Shown: in pieces, positions 25,187 to 33,771 of the stretch
Layout: the number at the start of each line of letters is the position of its first letter
How positions within the stretch are numbered: the stretch's first letter is position 1
DNA from: an uncultured Christensenellaceae bacterium
Lineage (GTDB): Bacteria; Bacillota; Clostridia; Christensenellales; Pumilibacteraceae
Length of the DNA stretch: 64,000 nucleotides
NCBI GenBank assembly: GCA_910587595.1
Contig: CAJULQ010000002.1
Location: forward strand, 186,001-250,000
Direction of reading: 5' to 3'
Program-made: the position numbers and the translations under genes
The notes under the pieces: model-generated
Told to the model about the DNA's origin: nothing
The model's database searches: none
The model's input: the letters and a program-made list of their open reading frames with translations, nothing else

Positions 25187-25828
25187 ATGACCCCCGAAAC
25201 TACCTATCTGAAAAACAACAACGTGTATCTGTGCGGCAAAGTGTTCCGCGCGCCCGAATACAGCCATGCGCTGTATGGCGAAGGGTTTTACGAGTTCGTG
25301 CTCGAAGTGCCTCGCTTGAGCCGCCAATGCGACTACATACCCATAACCGTTTCCGAACGGTTGATGCAAGGCGCCGATCTCTCGGAGGGCGCGCAAGTGG
25401 CGCTCAACGGACAGTTCCGCAGCTACAATAAAATGGAAAACGCCAAAAGCAAGCTTATGCTCACCGTGTTCGTACGCGACTTTACGCCGCCCGTAGAGGG
25501 ACAAAACCCCAACACGGTAGAGTTGTCGGGGTATATCTGCAAAGACCCCATATACCGCACTACGCCGTTCAACCGCGAAATTTGCGATCTGCTGTTGGCC
25601 GTAAATCGCGCCTATAACAAATCGGATTATATCCCTTGTATTGCTTGGGGGCGCAACGCCCGCTTTGTGCGCGATATCGAAGTAGGGCAGAAGATCTCGG
25701 TATTCGGACGCATCCAAAGCCGAGAATACACCAAAAAGCTTTCCGAAACGGAATCGGAAGTGCGCGTGGCCTATGAGCTGAGTGTCGGGCGGATCGTGTG
25801 CGGCGAAGTGGACGCCGAAGAAGATTGA
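25187..25828 (+). CDS. SSB-like protein with two tandem OB folds
   Basis: A 213-residue protein made of two single-stranded-DNA-binding OB-like halves: about 11-100 (NNVYLCGKVF ... VALNGQFRSYN) and about 109-206 (NTVELSGYIC ... ISVFGRIQSREY). Each shows the SSB pattern of an opening beta strand with a G-x-I/V motif and a later GQ-V/I-x-V-x-G strand. The acidic C-terminal tip ends EVDAEED, loosely like the SSB tail. It is not the canonical ssb (no rpsF/rpsR neighbours). It starts 7 bases after the deacetylase and may be co-transcribed with it. Role unknown; nucleic-acid binding is inferred. Confidence 0.75.
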   Translation: MTPETTYLKNNNVYLCGKVFRAPEYSHALYGEGFYEFVLEVPRLSRQCDYIPITVSERLMQGADLSEGAQVALNGQFRSYNKMENAKSKLMLTVFVRDFTPPVEGQNPNTVELSGYICKDPIYRTTPFNREICDLLLAVNRAYNKSDYIPCIAWGRNARFVRDIEVGQKISVFGRIQSREYTKKLSETESEVRVAYELSVGRIVCGEVDAEED

Positions 25829-25830
25829 GA

Positions 25831-25862
25831 AAAAGAGCCGTAACATAATGTTGCGGCTCTTT
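25831..25862. terminator. Bidirectional terminator
   Basis: An 11-bp stem AGAGCCGTAAC / GTTGCGGCTCT with loop ATAAT (25834-25860). The A-run on its left gives a good U-tract for the minus-strand gene, and TTGTTGTATT serves the plus strand weakly. Confidence 0.8.
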
Positions 25863-25874
25863 GTTGTATTGGCT

Positions 25875-28499
25875 TTATTCTTTGGGGTCGCTCAGTTTTC
25901 GGGTGCGTTTAACGTATAGGAAACGGGCGATCAGTATGGCGGCCAAAACAGCCGTAAGGGTGATGAGCACGGCGGCGATCACAACCACTTTGTTCACGCC
26001 GTGGTATTGCAATGTTTTGGTGAGCACATAAAACTGTACCGTGCCCAAGCCTTCGTGATAGTATTTGATGAGCGTATATTTTTCGGAAGAATCGAACGCG
26101 CCCACCACTTCCACTTTGGTGCCTACCGACAACGGGGCGTAGGGGGCATCGGTCACTTCGATCATTTCGCCGTTCACGCTTTCGTACAGCGTAGCCGTTT
26201 TGATCACTTTGGCGTTGGTGCGCGGATAAATATTGCGGTCGTCGGGGTTTTCGCCGCGCATGGATATGGAATCGCAAGGAATGTAGCCGTCAATCGTCAC
26301 GTCGTTTTCGCAGTACCGTACGCGATACCAAACGGCGGGCGTCGTCAAATTGTCGGTGTAGCCGTACGTGTTGTCCGAATACACAAAACGCATCAACTCG
26401 AATTTTGTGTTGCGCGCCACCGTGTCGGTGATCTTGGGCGAGTTATACGAAGGGAAACGGTAAACGGCGGTATTGCTTAAAAACGAGTAGCAACTGTCGG
26501 TGGGCGGGGCGGCATACGGCAACTTGCTTTTTAAGAACACATTGCGTATATAGCCTACAACGGGCGGTTTGTCTATCCCTTGCAAGTTGTCGGTTATGAT
26601 CAGTTGAAAAGAGGCCGCGGGGTCGTAATGCGGCACGATCACTCGCATATTGCCGTACAGTTTGGCCACGGGCACGATCTCGGCCGCTTGGGCGTATACG
26701 TCGCATGCGGCCACCGTCCACACGATCTCTTCCGCGCCTTGGGCGGTATCCCACGGCACGTCATCCGCGTTGGGGGCGTCGGAAAGCGAAAAGCCCTTGT
26801 TGACTTCCAAAAGTTCGCCCGATACCCGCTTTACGGCGTGTGCGCCCGTATCGGACACCAACAGATCGCCGTAAGCCAATGCCACGCTGTCGGTAAGGGC
26901 AACATCTTGGCTAAACGCAACGGTATTCATAACGATCTTTGTGGCGTTCACAAAGGGGGTTGCAAGGGCAAATTCTTGCGGTGCGGTATATTTTCCGTTG
27001 CCGTCGTTATGATATTTTACGATCTTTCCCTCTGTCGTCAGTGCGTACACGCTGTTATTTAAGTCTACGCAAAGGGCTTGTATATCGGCCGTGCTTGTCG
27101 CGATCTGCGCTTGCGCATTGTCGTGCCGCCGCATAATCTTATTGTCGGCCGTTACGAAAAACAAACTGTCGTTGGTGGGGGAACATGATATGGCGCGCAC
27201 GCCGGATGGCATGTCCGTGGTGTCGAACGACGTGCTGCCGGCAGCAAAACGGTACACTTGGCGATTGTTTCCCAGCGCGAATATATTGTTGTAAGAATCG
27301 ATCTGCAAGTCGGTGAGCGTGATGCCTACGGGCGCCGAGAGCGTGCGCGTGACCGATCGGTCGGCATACACGCTAATGCGGTTGTCGTGCGCCACGTAAA
27401 TATGGCGCTCATAATCTATGGCCACCGCTTTGGGGTGCGTCACATCCAACGAAACAATGCCCTCTTCGCCGACGATCTGCACGCGGTCGTTGCGTTCGTC
27501 CGCTACGGCCACCATTTGTTTGCGCGAGGCGATCCCCGCATTGGTGCGGTAAAATCCGAGTTCGTCATAGGCGGAGGCGAGGATCTCGGTGCGTTCCGAA
27601 AAATCGACGATCTTGAAAATGCTTTTGTCTTGACTGATACCGTATACCGTGTCTTCGTGCGCCGAGATCGCTACGGCGTCGCGGCAAGCAACGCTATGCT
27701 CTTGTGCGAGCGCGCCGTTGTTTTCGTCCGTGCCCGTGACCGCATACGCTACGATTTGGTCGCGCGTGCGCGCGATCACGCCTTTTTCGCGTCCTTCGAG
27801 CGACAGTATCTCGTCGGCGGCGGTGTAGTAAACGCGCGCCGCATTTTCCGCCGTGTTTTGCAAGGCCGAAAAGGGAAGAAAGAAAATATCGCTTTGGTAA
27901 CGATTGTACGCATTGGCGGTCGTGAAATAAAGGCCGTGCTCGTCGGCGGCAATCTTTTGCACCGCACTGCCGTGCGTATATAAATTTTGCGGGGTCTTTT
28001 CTTGTTCGTCGGCCAAAGATACGCCGTAGATCGCATTGTCGGCGGCGGCATACAACATATTGCCGCGCACGATACAGTCGGAATATTTGATGCGGTTGTC
28101 GGGATCGCTTGGCATTGCGTCGGCATCGGTGCTATATAAATTACCGTCGGCTAATACGATATATATATTTTCGGCGGCGTTATAGGGGATCAATACCGAA
28201 ACGGGCGCCGAAACGCCCAGATCGGCCGCCGATTTTTCTTTGCCGCCGCTTGAAAATGCAATGGCCGCCGATCCGTCTGCCACGGTAAAACCGTTGCCGT
28301 CGGCGTAAATGGCGGTGGGGTAAGAGAAATAACGATAGGCGCAGTCGGTTTGCGGTTTCCAAACGTCGGCCGTGTGCGTTGCCGTTTCGGCCGCGGCGCG
28401 CGTGCTTGTTAACAGCGCCGCCGATAAAAGAGCCGCCGCGCATAAAACGGCAATAAGCAGTGCCGTACCGATAAACCTTTTGTTTCGAACGGATAACAT
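25875..28499 (-). CDS. Membrane-anchored beta-propeller-like protein
   Basis: An 874-residue protein of unknown function. It has an N-terminal membrane or signal segment (about 10-32), a long region of repeated four-strand units with motifs such as IYVALADGNLYS, YAVTTEGKIVKY and DNRIKYSD (about 45-600) that reads as a beta-propeller of the WD40/NHL kind, a mixed C-terminal region (about 630-830) that may include SH3-like barrels, and a final transmembrane helix at about 838-860 with a basic end. The ATG at 28499 has no ribosome site; the -10 box is 9 bases upstream. No enzyme motif is found. A sensor or envelope scaffold is possible. Confidence 0.65.
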   Translation of the reverse strand: MLSVRNKRFIGTALLIAVLCAAALLSAALLTSTRAAAETATHTADVWKPQTDCAYRYFSYPTAIYADGNGFTVADGSAAIAFSSGGKEKSAADLGVSAPVSVLIPYNAAENIYIVLADGNLYSTDADAMPSDPDNRIKYSDCIVRGNMLYAAADNAIYGVSLADEQEKTPQNLYTHGSAVQKIAADEHGLYFTTANAYNRYQSDIFFLPFSALQNTAENAARVYYTAADEILSLEGREKGVIARTRDQIVAYAVTGTDENNGALAQEHSVACRDAVAISAHEDTVYGISQDKSIFKIVDFSERTEILASAYDELGFYRTNAGIASRKQMVAVADERNDRVQIVGEEGIVSLDVTHPKAVAIDYERHIYVAHDNRISVYADRSVTRTLSAPVGITLTDLQIDSYNNIFALGNNRQVYRFAAGSTSFDTTDMPSGVRAISCSPTNDSLFFVTADNKIMRRHDNAQAQIATSTADIQALCVDLNNSVYALTTEGKIVKYHNDGNGKYTAPQEFALATPFVNATKIVMNTVAFSQDVALTDSVALAYGDLLVSDTGAHAVKRVSGELLEVNKGFSLSDAPNADDVPWDTAQGAEEIVWTVAACDVYAQAAEIVPVAKLYGNMRVIVPHYDPAASFQLIITDNLQGIDKPPVVGYIRNVFLKSKLPYAAPPTDSCYSFLSNTAVYRFPSYNSPKITDTVARNTKFELMRFVYSDNTYGYTDNLTTPAVWYRVRYCENDVTIDGYIPCDSISMRGENPDDRNIYPRTNAKVIKTATLYESVNGEMIEVTDAPYAPLSVGTKVEVVGAFDSSEKYTLIKYYHEGLGTVQFYVLTKTLQYHGVNKVVVIAAVLITLTAVLAAILIARFLYVKRTRKLSDPKE

Positions 28500-28508
28500 A
28501 CTGCATTC

Positions 28509-28536
28509 AGTATACCATACTTCGACAAAAAAGCAA
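28509..28536 (-). promoter_or_regulatory. Promoter of beta-propeller gene, near-leaderless
   Basis: On the minus strand: TTGCTT (28536-28531), 16-bp spacer, TATACT (28514-28509). The ATG at 28499 begins 9 bases after the -10 box. A small GCAAA-TTCG-TTTGC hairpin followed by T6 overlaps the -35 box. Confidence 0.6.
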
Positions 28537-28568
28537 ACGAATTTGCGGGAAGATTTATTTTGCGACAA

Positions 28569-28864
28569 ACAAAAGTTTTTTGCGGCTTTTCGCGGTTTTT
28601 GGCGGCCGATTCAAGCATAATCGGTCAAAATACCGCAAAAAATCGGTTTGATTGTTAATTATGTACGAAAACACCGACACATTTTTAGTTATTTTATTAT
28701 AAAAAAGGGTCTATACAACACAGAAAATGTATGCTATACTTTATAAGGTAAATGTAGCGGTGTGTGCCGTCGGGCATTTCGACGGTAAAACGGCCGCGCC
28801 ATACATAATTTATTTGCGATCATACGATACGGTAACTCGTATTACGCATCCGGAGAGGTTAACA
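28569..28864 (+). promoter_or_regulatory. Divergent intergenic region and long leader of ppx/gppA
   Basis: This stretch has no gene. An extended -10 box TGCTATACT sits at 28732-28740 with only a weak -35 match upstream. From there about 120 bases of leader run to the GTG at 28865. The leader contains a hairpin CCGTCG / CGACGG (28767-28772, 28780-28785). I see no known riboswitch in it. Confidence 0.4.
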
Positions 28865-30379
28865 GTGGAAAGAATCGCGGTTATCGATTTGGGCAGTAAT
28901 TCCGCCCGTCTTGTAATTGCCAACATTTTGCCCAACGGGCACTTTGTTGTGTTTGACGAACTCAAAGAATCCGTCAGGCTCGGTCAGGATATGGAGCGTG
29001 ACGGATTTTTGAAACCCTCGCGCGTGGCGCAAGCGGTAAAAACATTGAAAATGTTTCGCAAACTGTGCGACAGCTACAATGTGGACAAGGTATATGCCGT
29101 TGCCACCAATGCCGTTCGCCGCGCGAAGAACCAAAAAAGCTTTTTGGAAGAGATCAATTCCGTGTGCGGTTTCAAATTCAAGGTGCTCACCGAAGAAGAA
29201 GAGGCAACGCACATTTACCAAGGCGTGATCAACGCGTTGGACGTGCCCAAAGCGGTGATCGTGGATATAAGCGGCAGCAGTACGCAACTTATCCATTACA
29301 ATCGGCGCAATATCATCAACCGAGAAAATCTGCCTTTCGGCACAATTACTTTAAGCGATTTGTTTAACGATCCCAACATGTCGCCCCAACAGCAGTCCAA
29401 AATGATCGAAACATACGTATACGATCAGTTTTCGCAGATCGCGTGGCTTAAAGAACTCGATCCCGACGTGCAATTCGTGGGCGTGGGCGGTTCGTTCCGC
29501 AATTTGGCCAAGATCTGCCGTCGCATGAAACGGTACCCGCTCGATATGGTGCACAATTTCAACATCGGCGTTACCGACTTTAATTCCATTTACGATATGG
29601 TCAAAGTGTTGGATGCCGACAAGCGCACCAAGATAAAAGGGCTGAGCGTGGAGCGCGCCGATATTTTCAGCAGCGCGTTGGCTTGTATCAAAGGATTTTT
29701 CGACTATACGGGGTTCGATAATCTCGTGATTTCCGGTTCGGGCATTCGGGAGGGTATCATGTTTAACCACGCCGTGCCCACCACGTTGGAAAAACCCATT
29801 TCCGATGTTTTGGGGCACTCGGTGTACACGATGATGCACTATTTCGACGTGAACATTCCGCATGCGGAACATGTCTGCAATCTGTCTATTCAATTATATA
29901 AACAGTTGCGCGTGTTGCATAAGTTGCCGCGGCAATACGTAAAAGTGTTGCGCGTGGCCGCCTTGTTGCACGATGCGGGCATGCGTATCAAATATTACGA
30001 TCACCCCAAGCATTCGTTTTACTTTGTGTTGAATAGCAATTTGTTCGGCATATCGCACAGAGAATTGGTGTTGGCGGCGTTTGTGGCCTACGGGCACCGT
30101 ATGGACGAATTTCCGCTTTCGGAATGGAACAAATACAAAGAACTGTTGCGTGACGAAGACTTGGTTGCCGTGATGAAACTGAGCGTGATATTGCGCATTG
30201 CCGAAAGTTTGGATCGCGCCATGTCGGGCAATGTCAAAATGCTCAACTGCGACGTGTTGGGTGACAGCGTGATCATGAAGACCGAAGTGGAAGGCGATTG
30301 CTCGTTGGAGATCAAAGACGCTTTAACGGCGGGGGCGGAATTTGCCCGCGCCTACAAGAAAAACCTTGAAATATTATGA
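28865..30379 (+). CDS. ppx: Ppx/GppA family exopolyphosphatase with HD domain
   Basis: A 504-residue protein of the Ppx/GppA family, which hydrolyses polyphosphate or pppGpp. The N-terminal ASKHA module shows AVIDLGSNSARL (5-16), a central VDISGSSTQL phosphate loop and VGVGGSFRNLAKI. A C-terminal HD-type region contains ALLHDAGMRI and KHSFYF. Start is GTG 28865 with GGAGAGG 6 bases upstream; the ORF extending to 28727 lacks a site. Whether it acts on polyphosphate, pppGpp or both cannot be read from sequence. It overlaps the start of maf. Confidence 0.88.
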   Translation: MERIAVIDLGSNSARLVIANILPNGHFVVFDELKESVRLGQDMERDGFLKPSRVAQAVKTLKMFRKLCDSYNVDKVYAVATNAVRRAKNQKSFLEEINSVCGFKFKVLTEEEEATHIYQGVINALDVPKAVIVDISGSSTQLIHYNRRNIINRENLPFGTITLSDLFNDPNMSPQQQSKMIETYVYDQFSQIAWLKELDPDVQFVGVGGSFRNLAKICRRMKRYPLDMVHNFNIGVTDFNSIYDMVKVLDADKRTKIKGLSVERADIFSSALACIKGFFDYTGFDNLVISGSGIREGIMFNHAVPTTLEKPISDVLGHSVYTMMHYFDVNIPHAEHVCNLSIQLYKQLRVLHKLPRQYVKVLRVAALLHDAGMRIKYYDHPKHSFYFVLNSNLFGISHRELVLAAFVAYGHRMDEFPLSEWNKYKELLRDEDLVAVMKLSVILRIAESLDRAMSGNVKMLNCDVLGDSVIMKTEVEGDCSLEIKDALTAGAEFARAYKKNLEIL

Positions 30380-30932
30380 TGTGACGCTTGCGTCCGCCTC
30401 GCCGCGGCGCGCGGCGTTGATACGGAACATACCGTGGCTGCGCGCTACGGTTTTTCCCTCTGTGGCAGAGGAATATGCCTTTGCGGGCGGCGACGTTGCC
30501 GCCTATGCCGTGGCGTTGGCGCGGCGGAAAGCGCAAGACGTTTTCAAAAAGCGGGGCGGCGTGGTGATCGGTGCCGATACGGTGGTGACCGTGGACGGAC
30601 AAGTGCTCGGCAAACCGACCGATGCGGCCGCCGCCGAGCGTATGTTTCGGCTGTTGTGCGGGCGTACGCATGCCGTGATAACGGGATATTGCGTGTGTGA
30701 CGCGACCAAAACGGCGGAAAATTATGTGATAACGCACGTAACGTTCGGGGCGTACGAATCGGAATTGGTGCAAGCCTATATTCGGACGGGTGCGCCGTTC
30801 GATAAAGCGGGCGGCTACGGCTTGCAAGATGAACTGTTGGCGCCCCTTATACAAAAAGTGGAAGGTGACCGTGACAATGTGATCGGTTTACCTATAGAAG
30901 CACTCAAGAAAACGCTGGAGGAGTTTCTCTGA
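30366..30932 (+). CDS. maf: Maf-like nucleotide pyrophosphatase
   Basis: Maf proteins are nucleoside triphosphate pyrophosphatases acting on dTTP, UTP and modified nucleotides, and are linked to septum formation. The 188-residue product carries the ASASPRR motif at its start, ADTVVTVDGQVLGKP, the TKTAENYVITHVTFG region, and DKAGGYGLQD before the final VEGDRDNVIGLPI. The start is uncertain: TTG 30366 (used), GTG 30381 or TTG 30342, all overlapping or abutting the ppx end with no clear ribosome site, so coupling is likely. The next gene begins immediately after the stop codon. Confidence 0.88.
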   Translation: MKYYDVTLASASPRRAALIRNIPWLRATVFPSVAEEYAFAGGDVAAYAVALARRKAQDVFKKRGGVVIGADTVVTVDGQVLGKPTDAAAAERMFRLLCGRTHAVITGYCVCDATKTAENYVITHVTFGAYESELVQAYIRTGAPFDKAGGYGLQDELLAPLIQKVEGDRDNVIGLPIEALKKTLEEFL

Positions 30933-31946
30933 ATGGCAGTAATGGAAATTGCGGTAGAGATCGGCACGGGGTTTACGTCCATCTATTTGCCGGGCAACGG
31001 GATCGTTTTGCGCGAACCTACGGTGATTGCCTTTCTCGGCGATCCGCGGGCAAAACGGGTGCAAGCGGTGGGCGTGCAGGCCGAAAAAATGATCGGCAAA
31101 ACACCCGAACGCACCGCTATCGTGGAACCGGTGGCAGACGGCGTGATCGTGCATGCGGATGCGTGCGGCCTTTTGTTGCGTGAGTTCATCAAAAAGATAT
31201 TGCCGCAGAATTATGTTTTCTTTCCGCGTATCAAAGCGATCGTGGGCATTCCCACGGGATTGTCTTTGGCCGAGCGCACTGCCTATGAGGACGTGTGCCG
31301 CGCGGCGGGTATTGCGGACGTGACCATGGTGGAAAACGTGTTGCTTGCGGGCGTGGGGTTGGATCTGCCCATTCGATCCGCTTGCGGCGGCGTGGTGGTG
31401 AATATCGGCGCGGGTGCCACCGAGATCGCCGCTATGAGCTTGGCGGGCGTTGTATCCGGTTGCGGCGTTACGATCGGCGGAAAAATGATGGATAAGGCGC
31501 TTGCCGATTTTATTGCAGGCAAATACGATTTGAAAGTGGGAGAGATTACGGCGCGTAAAGTAAAAGACGCTATCGGCAGTTTGTTTGCAAACGATACTTC
31601 GGAAATGGGGGTGTCGGGTCGCAACATCACCACCAAAAATACGGGTAGCGCCTATGTGACGGCGGCGGACGTGTGCGAAGTGGTCAAGCCTTATTATGCG
31701 CGCATTGCCGATGCGGTGGAAAGTATCATCAACATGTGCCCGCCGGAGATCGTGGGCGAAATCGATAATCGCGGCATATACGTGGTGGGTGGCGGCAGTA
31801 AAATTCTCGGTTTGGAACAAATGTTTGCCGAGCGGTTGGGCGTGGGCGTTCACACGGTGGAGGAGCCGTCGTATTGCGTGATTTTGGGTGCGGGCAAACT
31901 ATTGGGCGATAAAGAATTGTTGCAAGAAATTTTATTGCAAAAGTAA
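30933..31946 (+). CDS. mreB: MreB-like bacterial actin, divergent nucleotide site
   Basis: A 337-residue MreB-family actin, which guides wall synthesis in rod-shaped cells. The overall frame fits: GIVLREPTVIAF, IVGIPTGLSLAERTA, AGVGLDLPI, GGKMMDKALADFI, and VVGGGSKILGLEQMF in the adenosine loop. But the two phosphate loops are unusual. Phosphate 1 reads EIGTGF (9-14) where MreB has DLGTAN, and phosphate 2 reads NIGAGATEIA (157-166) where MreB has DIGGGTTEVA. It follows maf without a gap. mreC and mreD are not adjacent. It could be a specialised paralogue rather than the main MreB. Confidence 0.82.
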   Translation: MAVMEIAVEIGTGFTSIYLPGNGIVLREPTVIAFLGDPRAKRVQAVGVQAEKMIGKTPERTAIVEPVADGVIVHADACGLLLREFIKKILPQNYVFFPRIKAIVGIPTGLSLAERTAYEDVCRAAGIADVTMVENVLLAGVGLDLPIRSACGGVVVNIGAGATEIAAMSLAGVVSGCGVTIGGKMMDKALADFIAGKYDLKVGEITARKVKDAIGSLFANDTSEMGVSGRNITTKNTGSAYVTAADVCEVVKPYYARIADAVESIINMCPPEIVGEIDNRGIYVVGGGSKILGLEQMFAERLGVGVHTVEEPSYCVILGAGKLLGDKELLQEILLQK

Positions 31947-31960
31947 ACAAAATAGAGCGA

Positions 31961-31996
31961 AACGGCGGATATGATATAGCATATTCGCCGTTTTTT
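31961..31996 (+). terminator. Intrinsic terminator after mreB-like gene
   Basis: Stem AACGGCG-TATG / CATA-CGCCGTT with a two-base internal mismatch, followed by TTTTTT. Confidence 0.8.
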
Positions 31997-32111
31997 CTAC
32001 ACAAAAGCCATGATTTTGCATACATTATCATTGTATGACAGACATAATATAAGGTTTTGGCTTGCTTGTTGCCGTATGGCGGCGCGTTTTTGACGATGTG
32101 TTCGCCTATAT

Positions 32112-32140
32112 TTGACATTTTGCGCGTTGCGTGCTACAAT
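32112..32140 (+). promoter_or_regulatory. Promoter for glmM
   Basis: TTGACA (32112-32117), 17-bp spacer, TACAAT (32135-32140), 48 bases before the ATG. Confidence 0.8.
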
Positions 32141-32188
32141 ATTTAAGATGCGCATGTAAGAGCATGCCGTCGAATATAAGGAGAAATT

Positions 32189-33577
32189 ATGGGCAGATAT
32201 TTCGGAACAGACGGTTTTCGCGGCGAGGCCAATTGCGATCTGACGGCGGACCATGCGTATAAAGTGGGGCGTTTTTTGGGGTGGTATTACGGCGAATTGA
32301 AACGCCGCAACGGCGATCATTCCGCGCCTCGCATTGTGATCGGAAAAGACACCCGTCGCTCCAGCTATATGTTCGAATATACGCTGATCGCGGGGCTTAC
32401 GGCGTCGGGCGCCGATGCGTATATGTTGCACGTTACCACTACGCCGTCGGTGGCGTATATATCACGTGTGGACGCTTTCGATTGCGGCATCATGATTTCC
32501 GCCAGCCATAATCCGTATTACGATAACGGCATCAAATTGCTCAATTCGCGCGGCGAGAAAATGGACGAAGACACGATCTCGTTGATCGAAGATTATATCG
32601 ACGGCAAGCTGTATGTTTTCGGAAAAGCGCAAGCGGAATTGCCGTATGCTACGCGGGAAAAAATAGGCAAAACGGTCGATTATGCGTCGGGCAGAAATCG
32701 GTATATCGGCTATTTGATCTCTTTGGGCATGTATTCGTTCCGCGGCGTGAACGTGGGGCTGGATTGCGCCAACGGCAGTGCGTGGAATATCGCCAAATCG
32801 GTGTTTGAGGCGTTGGGCGCCACCACGTATGTGTTGAATGCCAATCCCGACGGATTGAACATCAATAAAAATGCGGGATCCACGCATATAGAGGGCTTGC
32901 AAAAATTTGTGAAAGAAAACAACTTGGACGTCGGTTTTGCGTACGACGGCGACGCCGACCGTTGCTTGTGCGTGGACGAAAAAGGCAATGTGATCACGGG
33001 CGATCATATCTTGTATATTTACGGCAAGTATATGAAAGAGCGCGATAAATTGGTAAACAATACGGTGGTCACCACGGTGATGTCTAATTTCGGGCTTTAT
33101 AAAGCGTTTGACAAGGCGGGCATCGAGTACGTAAAAACGCCCGTAGGCGATAAATACGTGTACGAGCGCATGGCGTCGCATGGCGATCGGCTGGGCGGCG
33201 AAGAATCGGGGCACATCATTTTTTCCAAGTATGCCACGACGGGCGACGGCATACTTACCAGCTTGAAAATGATGGAAGTGATGTTGGCGCGGAAACAGCC
33301 GCTGAGCAAGTTGGCCGAACCTTTGGAGATTTTCCCGCAAGTTTTGCAGAACGTTAGGGTGCGAGATAAGGCGGCGGCGCAAAACGATGCCGACGTGTGT
33401 GCGGCGGTGCAAGCGGTGGCCGATACATTGGGGGATTCCGGCCGTATTTTGGTGCGTCCGTCGGGTACGGAACCCGTGGTGCGCGTGATGGTGGAGGCCG
33501 AAAGCAAAAAGAAATGCGAGGCGTGCGTAAAAGAGGTGGTAGACGTTCTCGTTGCTAAGGGGCACGTTGTGCGCTGA
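32189..33577 (+). CDS. glmM: Phosphoglucosamine mutase GlmM-like
   Basis: An alpha-D-phosphohexomutase of 462 residues. It has the start signature GRYFGTDGFRGEAN, the catalytic phosphoserine loop ISASHNPYYDNGIK (Ser106), the Mg-binding DGDADR and the sugar-phosphate loop RPSGTEPVVRVMVE near the C-terminus. The FGTDGFRG start and the ISASHNP loop are those of GlmM, which makes glucosamine-1-phosphate for peptidoglycan precursors. Strong AAGGAGAA site before the ATG. It is close to mreB, minD and murF-type envelope functions, although each has its own control. Confidence 0.92.
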   Translation: MGRYFGTDGFRGEANCDLTADHAYKVGRFLGWYYGELKRRNGDHSAPRIVIGKDTRRSSYMFEYTLIAGLTASGADAYMLHVTTTPSVAYISRVDAFDCGIMISASHNPYYDNGIKLLNSRGEKMDEDTISLIEDYIDGKLYVFGKAQAELPYATREKIGKTVDYASGRNRYIGYLISLGMYSFRGVNVGLDCANGSAWNIAKSVFEALGATTYVLNANPDGLNINKNAGSTHIEGLQKFVKENNLDVGFAYDGDADRCLCVDEKGNVITGDHILYIYGKYMKERDKLVNNTVVTTVMSNFGLYKAFDKAGIEYVKTPVGDKYVYERMASHGDRLGGEESGHIIFSKYATTGDGILTSLKMMEVMLARKQPLSKLAEPLEIFPQVLQNVRVRDKAAAQNDADVCAAVQAVADTLGDSGRILVRPSGTEPVVRVMVEAESKKKCEACVKEVVDVLVAKGHVVR

Positions 33578-33691
33578 TATATGCATGGGCGCGCAAACGT
33601 GCGTGTTTAAGCGGAATAGCGAATATATGCGGGAGAACGCATATGAGCAAAACCTTTCTATTTCGGCATAAATAGATAATAAAGCAAAACA

Positions 33692-33723
33692 AACGTGTAC
33701 TATACTGTGGGTACACGTTTTTT
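33692..33723 (+). terminator. Intrinsic terminator between glmM and minD
   Basis: A perfect 9-bp stem AACGTGTAC / GTACACGTT (33692-33700, 33711-33719) followed by TTTTTTG. The loop holds a TATACT sequence. A second hairpin ATATGCG / CGCATAT lies at 33625-33644. Confidence 0.75.
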
Positions 33724-33771
33724 GCGACCCTTTATATTGCTTTTTTTGCGGCGGGTCGAAAGGAGAGAGAA

